A program made the position numbers and the translations under genes. Of a DNA stretch of 24,409 nucleotides, positions 8,608 through 16,225 are shown in pieces. Numbering within the stretch: position 1 is the first letter of the stretch; every line of letters starts with the position of its first letter. The notes under the pieces were generated by a model. The model ran no database searches. It saw only the letters and a list, made by a program, of their open reading frames with translations, and was not told the origin of the DNA. The DNA is from a virus, in the IMG/VR virus record IMGVR_UViG_3300031857_001326, positions 1 to 24,409 of that record. One strand, given 5' to 3'.

Positions 8608-9027
8608 ATGAAAATTGATGATAGTTTATCTGAAGTGTTTGATATAGCACCTATTGTTAAAAACGAAGTAGCCATGCAGGAGACTGTAGTTATTGACAAC
8701 ACAGATAACAAAATTGAATCTGACTATGATATCACTAGAAGTAATCTTCGTTCTCTCTTAACAACTGGACAAGATGCCTTAGTTCAAGCACTTGAAGTAG
8801 CCAAACAATCTGAACATCCACGTGCCTTTGAGGTTGTGGGTAATTTAATGAAACAACTTGCTGACGTGAACCAACAACTTATGGATTTACATCAGCAAAA
8901 ACAGAAATTAGACGCACCAAAAGATGGTGTAGGATCTAAGAAAGAAGTGACTAATAACAATGTTATCTTTACAGGTAGCACTGCTGAGTTGAATAAGTTA
9001 ATCAAGAATATGTCTAAAGGAGAATAA
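8608..9027 (+). CDS. gp16: Small terminase subunit gp16
   Basis: A 139-residue, mainly helical protein. The central segment 'YDITRSNLRSLLTTGQDALVQALEVAKQSEHPRAFEVVGNLMKQLADVNQQLMDLHQQ' (residues 39-95) has the layout of the T4-like gp16 coiled-coil core, including the 'HPRAFEV' turn. The tail 'NNNVIFTGSTAELNKLIK' parallels the 'FMGSPTEL' motif near the end of T4 gp16. gp16 oligomers recognise concatemeric DNA and stimulate the gp17 packaging motor. The gene has AAGGA before its ATG. gp17 is not in this window, so the two terminase genes are separated here. Confidence 0.82.
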   Translation: MKIDDSLSEVFDIAPIVKNEVAMQETVVIDNTDNKIESDYDITRSNLRSLLTTGQDALVQALEVAKQSEHPRAFEVVGNLMKQLADVNQQLMDLHQQKQKLDAPKDGVGSKKEVTNNNVIFTGSTAELNKLIKNMSKGE

Positions 9028-9029
9028 TA

Positions 9030-9752
9030 ATGGCTTTACCATTAAATAGTACACCAGTTTATAGTCTGGTGATCCCATCAACAAAGAAAACCGTAAACTA
9101 TCGTCCATTCCTAGTTAAGGATCAAAAAGCATTAATGATAGCACAACAAAGTGAAGACCAAAAAGTTATGGTTAATACTTTAAAAACTGTCATAGCATCA
9201 TGCGTAACAGATCCACTGGATATTGATAGTCTTGCAATGTTTGATTTGGAATACATTTTCACTCAACTAAGAGCTAAGTCTGTAGGTGAAACTGTAGAAT
9301 TGATTATGTCTTGTGATGTAGATCATGGCGAACAAAATAAAGCAGCCAAAGTAAAAGTTTCAGTCGACTTGAGCCAGATTCAGGTTGAGTCTAAAGATGA
9401 TCACAGCAAAAAAATTAGCCTATGGGGTGATATTGGTGTTGTGATGAAGTATCCTTCTGTTGATATTATCAAAAAATTTCAGAATGTAAGTGAGTCTGAT
9501 ACTGAGTCTGTGTTTAACATTATCTCTCAATCAATAGAGTACATCTATGATGGTGGTGAAGTTTATCATAGTAAAGATCAAACAAAAGAAGAGATGTTGG
9601 AGTTTATTAACAATCTAACTACAGATCAGTTCTCAAAGATACAAAAGTTCTTTGAAACTATGCCAAAGCTAACATATGACATCAACTACAGTTGTCCAGT
9701 TTGCAGTAAGGCACATCATGTTAGATTGGAGGGTATGGACAGTTTTTTTTAA
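9030..9752 (+). CDS. gp26: Baseplate hub / tail assembly chaperone gp26
   Basis: A 240-residue protein of the T4 gp26 base-plate family: 'TPVYSLVIPSTKKTVNYRPFLVKDQKALMIAQQS' at the start, 'VIASCVTDPLDIDSLAMFDLEYIFTQLRAKSVGETVEL' in the middle, and a C-terminal Cys-x2-Cys ... His-His segment (CPVCSKAHH) that may bind zinc. The last codons are AGT TTT TTT TAA, so the gene ends on an eight-T run (9743-9750) that fits the -1 slippery heptamer T TTT TTT immediately before the stop. A -1 shift leads into the gp51-like frame, giving a fusion of about 300 residues. Position just upstream of the tape measure gene matches tail assembly chaperones of other tailed phages. Confidence 0.85.
   Translation: MALPLNSTPVYSLVIPSTKKTVNYRPFLVKDQKALMIAQQSEDQKVMVNTLKTVIASCVTDPLDIDSLAMFDLEYIFTQLRAKSVGETVELIMSCDVDHGEQNKAAKVKVSVDLSQIQVESKDDHSKKISLWGDIGVVMKYPSVDIIKKFQNVSESDTESVFNIISQSIEYIYDGGEVYHSKDQTKEEMLEFINNLTTDQFSKIQKFFETMPKLTYDINYSCPVCSKAHHVRLEGMDSFF
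9744..9752 (+). promoter_or_regulatory. Candidate -1 programmed frameshift site (T TTT TTT TAA)
   Basis: In the gp26 frame the bases read AG-T-TTT-TTT-TAA. Both tRNA positions can re-pair perfectly after slipping back one base. The -1 frame is open from 9725 (after a TAG at 9722-9724) to the TAA at 9929-9931, and it continues as L-I-N-L-C-H-D-S-L-T-N-Y-Y-K into the ATG-initiated 46-residue ORF without a stop. An abutting stop codon is known to favour slippage. I see only weak downstream structure (TAGTC/GACTA near 9769-9779), so a strong stimulatory hairpin is not evident. Confidence 0.7.
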
Positions 9753-9790
9753 TAAACCTTTGTCATGATAGTCTGACTAACTATTACAAA

Positions 9791-9931
9791 ATGAATTTTG
9801 CTTTACTACAATATCATAAGTACTCGCTAGTTGACATTGAAGATATGATTCCATTCGAACGAGAAATCTATGTCCATATGTTAATCGAGCACTTAGAAGA
9901 AGAAAAACAAAGACTAGCGAGTAAACAATAA
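9791..9931 (+). CDS. gp51: gp51-like small ORF / frameshift extension of gp26
   Basis: A 46-residue reading frame starting MNFALLQYHKYSLVDIEDM and rich in charged residues at its end ('EHLEEEKQRLASKQ'). The 'S-DIEDMIPFEREIYV-ML' pattern is the type seen in the T domain of tail assembly chaperones, and in marine T4-like phages it is annotated as gp51 or a gp26 extension. The frame is open 22 codons farther upstream, through the gp26 stop, in the -1 phase. The ATG at 9791 has no convincing Shine-Dalgarno sequence, so expression mainly as a gp26 fusion is likely. Its stop overlaps the gp29 start (TAATG), which would couple chaperone and tape measure translation. Confidence 0.75.
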   Translation: MNFALLQYHKYSLVDIEDMIPFEREIYVHMLIEHLEEEKQRLASKQ

Positions 9932-12129
9932 TGCAAGCAATACTAGAACAACAAAGATCTAATGTTATTCAATTTCCAGGCAATAAAGCTGCTGGTGGAG
10001 GAGATAACACAGGTGGTCTCATACCTGTAATCAAACAGTTAATTTCTAGTATTAATACACTAACAGGTGTATTAAGCGGACAGACAAAGGGTAAAATTAC
10101 ATCAACATCTACTAATCAGTCTTTAAATTCTAGTCTAGAGTCAGAAGTTGAGACAGGTAGATATCAAGATGACCAGATAAAGTTATTAAAACAGATAGAA
10201 GAAAACACAAGACCTATTACAGCAGAAAAGGTTAAAGCAGCAGACGAGGGTGGTGGTCTTGGTCTTGGTAGTTTACTGGGAGGACTAGCAACTACTATCG
10301 GAATAATTGCTGGAACTATTGCTGGATTAGTCACTGCATGGGCAAAAACTATTAAATTCTTCGTTGTTAATATCGGTCTTGGCATCGAAAAAATGGTTGT
10401 GTATTTGTCTAGATGGTTTCCATCTTTAAGAAAGATTTTATTTAACATTGAGGTTACAGTTTCTTTGCTGGTTGACAGCATGAAAGGTATTTTTAATAAT
10501 GTCATTACAAAAATAGGCAGTATATTTACTGGTGCCATAAACTTCTTCAAAGGAATCTTTGGCGAAGGATCTATGATCGGTAAAGTCATCACTACTATAA
10601 AGACTGCTGTTACTGGATTTTTAGAACCAATTATCGCAGGGTTTAAAACAATATCTCAAGTTAGTGGACCAATTGGTAACGCAGTATCGTTTATCAAAAG
10701 TGCTCTTGGTGGTATGATGGAATTCTTTGGGATGATAGGATCTAAGTTAAGTTCTTTTGGTAAATTATTTTCTGCAGTATCAGGTGTGGTATCAAAAATC
10801 GCATATCCATTAATGATCATTATGTCTGTATGGGATACAGTTAAAGGTGCGCTTGCTGGATGGGAAGAGGGTGGTTTTGTTGGAGCAATTGGTGGTGCAA
10901 TCAAAGGACTATTCAATGGATTAGTATTTGGCGTACTTGACATGATCAAAGGTGCTATCTCTTGGATTGCTGGCGCACTAGGATTTGATGCAGTAGAGAA
11001 ATTCTTAGATTCATTCTCCTTTGCAGATATGTTCTCCTCATTCGTTGACGCAGTACTGTTTATACCTAAAAAGATTCAAGAATTTATCATGAGTCCTATA
11101 GAAACACTTAAGAGTTTAGGTGAATCTATGATGTCTTTATGGGAACCTATTAAAGATATTATGGGTACTCTCGTTGACGCATTCTTGTTTATACCTAGAA
11201 CATTGTTTGGATTGATTAATGACTATATTGTAACTCCACTCACGGAGGTGTTTAAACCTGTGACTGATTTTTTCAAAGGTATTGCAAACAAAGTCATGGG
11301 ATTCTTTGAAGACTTCGGTATACCAGAAATAGGATTCTCTGTTTTAGGTAAAAAATTCTCTTTTGGTCCATACTATCCATTCAGACCAGATGAAGGAACT
11401 GTTCGTGTTAGTTCTAATAGTTCACTAGAGCAAAAATCATCATCTAGTGGTGGTGACACTAGTAACTATAAACAAAATATAGTTTCAAGTGGTACTGGCG
11501 GTATTGATGAAAAGACGATGAGAGCAAATGGTATGAGTGAAGAAGCCATTGCCAGAGCGAAAGCAAGAAACAAAGATGAAACCAGAGTATTGACCCAAAC
11601 TGAAAAAGTTGGTAAAGATGGTAGTGCGGTATATAAAGAAGACTTCGCTACATTTGATCCAAAAACTGGTAAGGCAATGTTGTCTGGTGATGCAGCTGCT
11701 ACTGGAGTAACTACTGACGCACAGGGTAATAAGTCTACTAATGGAACACGTGAAATTAGTAAACGTGCTTTTGATCAGATTAAGAAAAGCGCACAAGCTG
11801 GTGGTGATAATGAAAAAATCGCAGAGATTGTCAAAGAAGATGACGCATACCAGAAACTTAGCTGGTTTGATAAACGTAAAGTTGATGTAGGTTACGCTAA
11901 GGCATCTGAACTTCTTGCAGTAAGTCAACCTAATACTGCTGATGCGGTTACTAAGAAATCAACAGATGCTGCTTCTCTGAAAGAGAACATCAATAAAGCA
12001 TCTGGTAACACTAACGTGGTTAACTCTCCATTGACAACATACAATAGTCAGAAAGTTACCAATGTTAAAGCACCAATCAGAAACCAAGAGTCCTCTGTTG
12101 GTGAATGGTTAAAGAGCAAGTACCAATAA
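9931..12129 (+). CDS. gp29: Tail tape measure / baseplate hub protein gp29
   Basis: A 732-residue protein in the gp29 position after gp26/gp51. It starts with a soluble helical part, then has several long hydrophobic, Gly/Ala/Ile-rich segments (about residues 110-155, 265-350) and amphipathic phenylalanine-rich helices (355-470). This profile is typical of tape measure proteins, which coil inside the tail tube, set its length and may form the membrane channel during DNA injection. Residues about 370 and 413 begin two copies of a 43-residue unit sharing 'VDA-LFIP'. The C-terminal 250 residues are polar and low in complexity. T4 gp29 is 590 residues. The gene ends 2 bases before the gp32 terminator. 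Confidence 0.82.
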   Translation: MQAILEQQRSNVIQFPGNKAAGGGDNTGGLIPVIKQLISSINTLTGVLSGQTKGKITSTSTNQSLNSSLESEVETGRYQDDQIKLLKQIEENTRPITAEKVKAADEGGGLGLGSLLGGLATTIGIIAGTIAGLVTAWAKTIKFFVVNIGLGIEKMVVYLSRWFPSLRKILFNIEVTVSLLVDSMKGIFNNVITKIGSIFTGAINFFKGIFGEGSMIGKVITTIKTAVTGFLEPIIAGFKTISQVSGPIGNAVSFIKSALGGMMEFFGMIGSKLSSFGKLFSAVSGVVSKIAYPLMIIMSVWDTVKGALAGWEEGGFVGAIGGAIKGLFNGLVFGVLDMIKGAISWIAGALGFDAVEKFLDSFSFADMFSSFVDAVLFIPKKIQEFIMSPIETLKSLGESMMSLWEPIKDIMGTLVDAFLFIPRTLFGLINDYIVTPLTEVFKPVTDFFKGIANKVMGFFEDFGIPEIGFSVLGKKFSFGPYYPFRPDEGTVRVSSNSSLEQKSSSSGGDTSNYKQNIVSSGTGGIDEKTMRANGMSEEAIARAKARNKDETRVLTQTEKVGKDGSAVYKEDFATFDPKTGKAMLSGDAAATGVTTDAQGNKSTNGTREISKRAFDQIKKSAQAGGDNEKIAEIVKEDDAYQKLSWFDKRKVDVGYAKASELLAVSQPNTADAVTKKSTDAASLKENINKASGNTNVVNSPLTTYNSQKVTNVKAPIRNQESSVGEWLKSKYQ

Positions 12130-12130
12130 T

Positions 12131-12158
12131 GAAAAAGGGCTACCGCAATGGTAGCCCT
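12131..12158 (-). terminator. Intrinsic terminator after gp32
   Basis: A perfect 9-bp stem AGGGCTACC / GGTAGCCCT (12136-12144 and 12150-12158) with a five-base loop. On the minus strand it is followed by TTTTTC, the classic U-run. It lies 21 bases beyond the gp32 stop and ends transcription before it opposes the gp29 gene. The plus-strand side lacks a T-run. A second hairpin, AATACT/AGTATT at 12160-12176, lies between it and the gp32 stop. Confidence 0.9.
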
Positions 12159-12178
12159 CAATACTTAAGCAGTATTAA

Positions 12179-13087
12179 TTAGTCTTCTTTAGCAATCTTC
12201 TCAAAGTAAGACATAACATCATCGTCATCATCGTTAATCTCAGGCATCTTTGGTGCTGGCTTTGACGCTACATTAGGTGCAGATGCTACTGGACGATCTT
12301 CTTGTTCAGCAATCTCTGCAGCAGACTTGCTTGCAAAAGAATCACCAGACAAAACTTCATTGAGTTTCTTTTTCAACTCATCATAAGACTTGAAGTTTTT
12401 ACGATCTGTAAACTCAGACAACTTGTGTTGTGCATTTACGATAGCCAATAGTTTTTCTTCATTATCAGAAACTACTACTGGTTCGCTGAAACCTGACTCA
12501 TCATAGTTTGCGTAACCATCTTTCTTACGCATACGAAGTTTGAAGTTTGCACCTTCCCACAAATCAAAGACATTAACTGGCTTCTCGTCTTCAAAAGTTG
12601 GACGAGCCTTGTCCATAATCTTATCAAAGATTTTCTTGCCAAATTTAAACAAGAATACCTTACCCTCGTTTTCAGGATGCTTAGGATCTGATACAATCAG
12701 AACATTGGCAATGAAAGAGAGTTTACGCTTTTGCTTGCGTGCGATTTCTTTGTTGGCTTCAGAACCAGAGTTCCAAAGAGTGGTGTTTAACTCACCAACA
12801 GGATCGTTTTCGCCAAGAGTGGTTAGAGAGTTTTCAATATACCACTTACCAGTTGGACCTTGGAAGCCATGAGAAAAGATTCGAACCCATGGGAGTTCAT
12901 CACCTTCTACACGTGGAAGAAAGCGAAGTGTGGCTGTGCCATTACCTGCTTTGTCACCTTCCAATCGCCAAAAGCGATCATCGACATATGACTTGGTTTC
13001 TGTTTGGGGGTTTGCGACTTTCTCGAATGCATTAGAGATTGCACCAAAGTCTGAGTTGCGCATTTTGCGAAGTGCTTGAATATCCAT
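12179..13087 (-). CDS. gp32: Single-stranded DNA-binding protein gp32
   Basis: A 302-residue protein, same size as T4 gp32 (301). Conserved blocks include 'WRLEGDKAGNGTATLRFLPR', 'SHGFQGPTGKWYIENSLTTLG', 'FIANVLIVSDPKHPENEGKVFLFKFGKKIFDKI', 'WEGANFKLRMRKKDGYANYDESGF' and a very acidic C-terminal tail (DDDDD at about 287-291), which recruits replication partners. gp32 coats single-stranded DNA in replication, recombination and repair. The protein contains no cysteine at all, so the zinc site of T4 gp32 is absent; a 'DPVGEL' loop replaces the CPVC region. AAGGAAA precedes its ATG. It has its own terminator downstream, and the next gene upstream starts 234 bases from its ATG. Confidence 0.96.
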   Translation of the reverse strand: MDIQALRKMRNSDFGAISNAFEKVANPQTETKSYVDDRFWRLEGDKAGNGTATLRFLPRVEGDELPWVRIFSHGFQGPTGKWYIENSLTTLGENDPVGELNTTLWNSGSEANKEIARKQKRKLSFIANVLIVSDPKHPENEGKVFLFKFGKKIFDKIMDKARPTFEDEKPVNVFDLWEGANFKLRMRKKDGYANYDESGFSEPVVVSDNEEKLLAIVNAQHKLSEFTDRKNFKSYDELKKKLNEVLSGDSFASKSAAEIAEQEDRPVASAPNVASKPAPKMPEINDDDDDVMSYFEKIAKED

Positions 13088-13114
13088 TTCGTATTTCCTT
13101 TGTATAAAAGTATG

Positions 13115-13321
13115 TTAAGTATTTTTAGTATGTTTAATTGTAATTTCATCATTTATTTCAATAGCATCATCAAATGGTGTATCGTCAAAATCATAATCTT
13201 CTTCAACATAACTATTTAGCGTTTTCATTCCGCCAGTCTTTCGACCATTAGAATGTTTCGGTACTTTCCCAGAACGCTCACTGGAAAATTCATCAATGTG
13301 TTTCTTGTATGTCTTGCCCAT
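13115..13321 (-). CDS. Small conserved-looking protein, basic head and acidic tail
   Basis: A 68-residue protein counted from ATG 13321. A TTG five codons earlier (13336) overlaps the gp59 end and is a possible alternative start; neither has a strong ribosome binding site. The first half is Lys/Arg/Ser rich ('GKTYKKHIDEFSSERSGKVPKHSNGRKTGGMK'), the second half is acidic ('EEDYDFDDTPFDDAIEINDE'). No membrane segment, cysteine or known motif is visible. It lies between gp59 and gp32 and is probably co-transcribed with them, so a role at replicating DNA is possible, but that rests only on neighbourhood. Confidence 0.65.
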   Translation of the reverse strand: MGKTYKKHIDEFSSERSGKVPKHSNGRKTGGMKTLNSYVEEDYDFDDTPFDDAIEINDEITIKHTKNT

Positions 13322-13328
13322 AATATCA

Positions 13329-13937
13329 CTATGCAATTTCTTCTATGAAGTGATTAAAAATCTTTTCGATCTTAATCTTATCGTATTTAACAAACCCAGT
13401 CAACTTTTTTATTCGTCTTAGTTCGTTATCCCAAATATATTTTACTGATACATTTTGCATCCACTTCTCTATTAAAGGATAAAAATCGTCTATAATTCTT
13501 AGTGTTTCGATGGATATCTTACCACCAATAAACATGTTTAGAGTTATTGGATATTCATTTTCAGTAAATTCAAATATTGCACTGTGTTTAAGTTTGTTCA
13601 TCTCAACATAGGTTAGCATTGCAGCTAGGTCGTCAACGAACACCTTTGTAATACTTTGTTTACGTTTCATCCACTGAAGATAATTGTCTTCAGCTTCCTG
13701 TCCAGCATAGATTGCATTCTCATTACCATAAGCAAAGTTAGAAGTAAAGAACTGGATGATGTCTTTATCTTCTGGATGCTTGATGGCAAGTTTCTCAAAT
13801 ATGTATCTATCATTCCTAGCATTAAATGCTTCACGTGTACCACGAACATTGCCTCTGTTTTCAAAGACATTAAATTTATCGGTGGTGAAGTGAAGTTTAA
13901 TTGCTAAGTAATAACGATATGCTTTAAATCCGTCCAC
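13329..13937 (-). CDS. gp59: DNA helicase loader gp59
   Basis: A 202-residue protein (T4 gp59 is 217). The order of features matches: 'FKAYRYYLAIKLHFTTDKFNVFENRGNVRGTREAFNARNDRYIFEKLAIKHPEDKDIIQFFTSNFAYGNENA' (a DNA-contacting N-domain with aromatic and basic residues), then 'FVDDLAAMLTYVE', 'PITLNMFIGGKISIETLRIIDDFYPLIEKW' and a basic helical C-terminus. gp59 binds forked DNA and gp32 and loads the gp41 helicase. It lies next to gp32 as in T4. Its start overlaps the small membrane protein gene by 14 bases. Confidence 0.85.
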   Translation of the reverse strand: MDGFKAYRYYLAIKLHFTTDKFNVFENRGNVRGTREAFNARNDRYIFEKLAIKHPEDKDIIQFFTSNFAYGNENAIYAGQEAEDNYLQWMKRKQSITKVFVDDLAAMLTYVEMNKLKHSAIFEFTENEYPITLNMFIGGKISIETLRIIDDFYPLIEKWMQNVSVKYIWDNELRRIKKLTGFVKYDKIKIEKIFNHFIEEIA

Positions 13938-14124
13938 TTTTCAATTTCCTACACTGTTCTTTCATAGCTGGAGTATAATCTGGAGAGATCTCCGCTATAC
14001 TACAATTATAAGTTTTTCCACTAGGTGAATGGGTGATCAAAAATATCATGAGAGAAATATAACAAATAAAACCTATTAGGAAAAGAATCCATACTCTTAT
14101 ACTAATAGTATCATTATCAAACAT
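13924..14124 (-). CDS. Small single-pass membrane protein
   Basis: A 66-residue protein with one clear hydrophobic helix at residues about 10-31 ('VWILFLIGFICYISLMIFLI') followed by a polar tail containing two cysteines and the segment 'TYNCSIAEISPDYTPAMKEQCRKL'. I recall this 'C-x-(I/L)-A-E-I-S-P-D-Y-x-P' tail in many small proteins of marine T4-like phages, function unknown. The orientation is probably N-in with the Cys tail outside, where a disulphide could form. It overlaps gp33 upstream by 8 bases and gp59 downstream by 14. Confidence 0.7.
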   Translation of the reverse strand: MFDNDTISIRVWILFLIGFICYISLMIFLITHSPSGKTYNCSIAEISPDYTPAMKEQCRKLKSGRI

Positions 14125-14356
14125 CTAATTGTGCCTGTTTAGGTAAATAGTTCAATTCACGAAAGTCCATTTCAATCTTATCCTTCAGCGACTTATTGAT
14201 AAGCTGGCAAATGTCTTCTGGTTCCAAGTAATTGATGCGGCAGTATTCAAGAACCGCATCCATATATGTCATCTTACTTTGGCTAACTTTCTGCTCAATG
14301 TGTAGAGAAAAATCGTTAGCATTTTTAAACAGCAAAACTTCATTATCTAATTTCAT
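14117..14356 (-). CDS. gp33: Late transcription coactivator gp33
   Basis: A 79-residue protein. The C-terminal half, 'YLEPEDICQLINKSLKDKIEMDFRELNYLPKQAQL', matches the short gp33-type coactivators of marine T4-like phages, where an 'E-I-....LI...LK..IE.E....N-LP....L' block binds RNA polymerase and ends in a hydrophobic sliding-clamp-binding tail. In T4, gp33 works with the late sigma gp55 and the clamp gp45 to tie late transcription to replication. T4 gp33 is 112 residues, so this is a compact version. The neighbourhood of gp32 and gp59 agrees with the T4 32-59-33 cluster. Confidence 0.72.
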   Translation of the reverse strand: MKLDNEVLLFKNANDFSLHIEQKVSQSKMTYMDAVLEYCRINYLEPEDICQLINKSLKDKIEMDFRELNYLPKQAQLDV

Positions 14357-14360
14357 AATA

Positions 14361-14816
14361 TTAATCTAGTTTCTCTGGATCAGGATTATAAACTTCATGA
14401 AATACAGTCGGATCCCAATTTTTAAATTCATCAGTGTCCTTATATGATTCATCTGTTTTAGATAATCTTTCTAACTTAGCAGCTTCAGTTTCAAATGTGC
14501 CAGCTGCAATAGCTTCTTCTTTAGCTTTCTTCTCAGCAGTGACTGCGTCTGCTCGTTCTTTAGCTGCATTAACCTTTTCTGTGTCAGCCTGTTTCAAGTC
14601 TGCCTTCTTCATCCAATATTCAGCTTCTTTAATTGAACGAGAAACATTATCATAATCTTTTAGTTTGGCTTTATATAATTTCCAAACTGGCGTATCAGTA
14701 TTATCTGAATCCATCTGGTCACCATACTGGTCTAAGAACATAGAGAAAAACTTGTCGAGTCTCATTTTAACTCCAAGCAATTCCTGATACTCATTGATTT
14801 TACTAGTTGTGCTCAT
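14361..14816 (-). CDS. Unknown coiled-coil protein
   Basis: A 151-residue, highly charged protein that I do not recognise. Residues 50-120 form a likely long helix rich in Lys, Glu and Ala ('AEYWMKKADLKQADTEKVNAAKERADAVTAEKKAKEEA'), flanked by a less charged N-terminal part and an acidic, Asp/Pro-containing C-terminus. There are no cysteines or membrane segments. AAGGAAA lies before its ATG and a good promoter 47 bases upstream, so it is the first gene of the unit that leads through gp33 and gp59 to gp32. Confidence 0.7.
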   Translation of the reverse strand: MSTTSKINEYQELLGVKMRLDKFFSMFLDQYGDQMDSDNTDTPVWKLYKAKLKDYDNVSRSIKEAEYWMKKADLKQADTEKVNAAKERADAVTAEKKAKEEAIAAGTFETEAAKLERLSKTDESYKDTDEFKNWDPTVFHEVYNPDPEKLD

Positions 14817-14862
14817 TTAATTTCCTTATTGTTGTGGGAGTAATAGACACAGTTATTTATCT

Positions 14863-14891
14863 ATTATACAGTATTTATTATTGCAAGACAA
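14863..14891 (-). promoter_or_regulatory. Sigma-70-like promoter upstream of the gp33-gp59-gp32 unit
   Basis: On the minus strand: -35 TTGTCT (14891-14886), a 17-base spacer, -10 TATAAT (14868-14863). The -10 is a perfect consensus and the -35 matches 4 of 6. The start would be near 14856, about 40 bases before the ATG at 14816. The 80-base gap 14817-14896 otherwise holds nothing but AT-rich sequence. Confidence 0.75.
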
Positions 14892-14896
14892 GCTAT

Positions 14897-15226
14897 TTAT
14901 CCTCGTCGCATCCTTGCAATGTCCATAGCTTCTTCGTCAGAGAAGATAGGAACAGCATTGGACTTATGCATCGTTCCAATTCCTTTAACCTTAGTTCCTG
15001 TGTAGACTGGACTGGGTTTCTTACTACAGTCATGGTACCCAGAATTCAGACTAGGATACTTTACAGTTTCTCGCTGATATGGTTTCTGCTGCTTAACAAC
15101 CACAGTTGCAGAAATATCCTTAGTTGGATACTTCTTTAGCATAGCTTCCCAGTTAGCTCTCAACTCTCGCTGTTTGGCATTTGGTTTAGACTTCTTTTTA
15201 CTAGAATTTTTCACGTAAATAAACAT
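14897..15226 (-). CDS. Conserved phage protein of unknown function
   Basis: A 109-residue, strongly basic protein beginning 'MFIYVKNSSKKKSKPNAKQRELRANWEAMLKKY'. The second half, 'YQRETVKYPSLNSGYHDCSKKPSPVYTGTKVKGIGTMHKSNAVPIFSDEEAMDIARMRRG', is a pattern I have seen in many marine and enteric tailed phages annotated only as hypothetical. It has no membrane segment. High basicity and the 'RET..YPSLNSG' and 'IGTMHKSN-VP' blocks suggest nucleic-acid or nucleoprotein contact, which is inference. The start lies three bases after the stop of the exported FlgT-like gene. Confidence 0.75.
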   Translation of the reverse strand: MFIYVKNSSKKKSKPNAKQRELRANWEAMLKKYPTKDISATVVVKQQKPYQRETVKYPSLNSGYHDCSKKPSPVYTGTKVKGIGTMHKSNAVPIFSDEEAMDIARMRRG

Positions 15227-15229
15227 AGA

Positions 15230-16225
15230 TCACCTAAGAAAAACATTAACATTTGACACATTTCGGATAACATCATTACTTACATTAAACGCTATGGGAA
15301 TCGTCTGTTGTTTCTCATCAATCAACAACGCTGGCTGATTATAACGAACATTGTAACTTCTAAAGATAGAGTTATTGACTGATTCTCCAGATTCAACATA
15401 TCGATACAATTTCATATCTAAGTAATTCTCATGTAGGACTACTTCTTGTCCACCAACATCAGCTACAAGAACTAACTTTGGATTGCGTGGTAGATTCATA
15501 TCAACATTAATGCTGGAACACTCATTACCACTAAAGCAGACCATCATATTGTTATTGATTGGTCGTTCTGGTGGTTTTGTAGCAGAGTAAACACCAAGAG
15601 AAGCCAATGCACCAATAGCACCAAAATTAGTCATTGAATATGATATCGCTCCACCAGTAATCATGTCACGAATGTTATTATTCGTATCTCCCTTTTGATT
15701 AACTACACTGGCAAATGATTTCATATCACTTATCCACTTCGGTTGCCATGATAAAGTTATATTTGCATTTACAGTAGTCTCATACGCTCCAACTTTAGTA
15801 GAAACTGAAGATGCATCAGCCCTAATTGCAGAAGTAACATTGTTTAGATGCCTTACAATCTTCTCTCTCTTGTCATGTTCGTCAAAATCAATATTCAATG
15901 AAGTGCCTCGATTCTTCTTCATCGAATTGTTTTTCGGAACAACATCTGCAATGATCTCTACCTCATAGCCAATAGGAGTGGAGTTTTTCGAAACAACTTT
16001 ATATGTTTTAATAACTCCACCATTGTACTGGTCAATCTGCTCAGTGACACTTCCATTCTTAGCATGGTTTTCACCGATGATGAATGTGCTTGCACCTTTC
16101 TCAAGTGCTTGTGTCTTTGCATTCTCTAATGCAGAAGCATAGGTAGCACCATAACCAGTCACACGCACTTCTTCGGCAGAAGCAAACGTAGATATCAATA
16201 AAAGAGACAGAAGTGTTTTCTTCAT
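15230..16225 (-). CDS. Exported protein with FlgT_N-like domain
   Basis: A 331-residue protein with a clean signal peptide (MKKTLLSLLLISTFASA, cleavage after ASA). Residues 19-100 follow the pattern 'V-V-GYGATYASALENAKTQALEKGAS....', ending 'GYEVEIIADVV'. This repeated-Ala helix before a strand is typical of the N-terminal domain of FlgT and related periplasmic proteins. Residues 190-230 contain a Gly/Ala-rich hydrophobic stretch ('TGGAISYSMTNFGAIGALASLGVYSA') that could enter a membrane, followed by a Cys pair (CFSGNEC). The start overlaps the stop of the lipoprotein gene (TAATG), so the two are made together. Periplasmic or outer membrane location is expected. The family call is from pattern only. 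Confidence 0.72.
   Translation of the reverse strand: MKKTLLSLLLISTFASAEEVRVTGYGATYASALENAKTQALEKGASTFIIGENHAKNGSVTEQIDQYNGGVIKTYKVVSKNSTPIGYEVEIIADVVPKNNSMKKNRGTSLNIDFDEHDKREKIVRHLNNVTSAIRADASSVSTKVGAYETTVNANITLSWQPKWISDMKSFASVVNQKGDTNNNIRDMITGGAISYSMTNFGAIGALASLGVYSATKPPERPINNNMMVCFSGNECSSINVDMNLPRNPKLVLVADVGGQEVVLHENYLDMKLYRYVESGESVNNSIFRSYNVRYNQPALLIDEKQQTIPIAFNVSNDVIRNVSNVNVFLR

Noticed and set aside
10164-10592. 142-codon minus-strand frame inside gp29
   Set aside because: It is a shadow of the strongly supported gp29 frame; its composition mirrors antisense codons and it has no neighbours on that strand.
11485-11928. 147-codon minus-strand frame inside gp29
   Set aside because: Phe/Cys/Ser-rich composition is what antisense of a Lys/Glu/Ala-rich gene gives; no start signal.
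12870-12900. tRNA-like GGTTCGAATC string on the minus strand
   Set aside because: It lies inside the gp32 coding region and has no cloverleaf around it.
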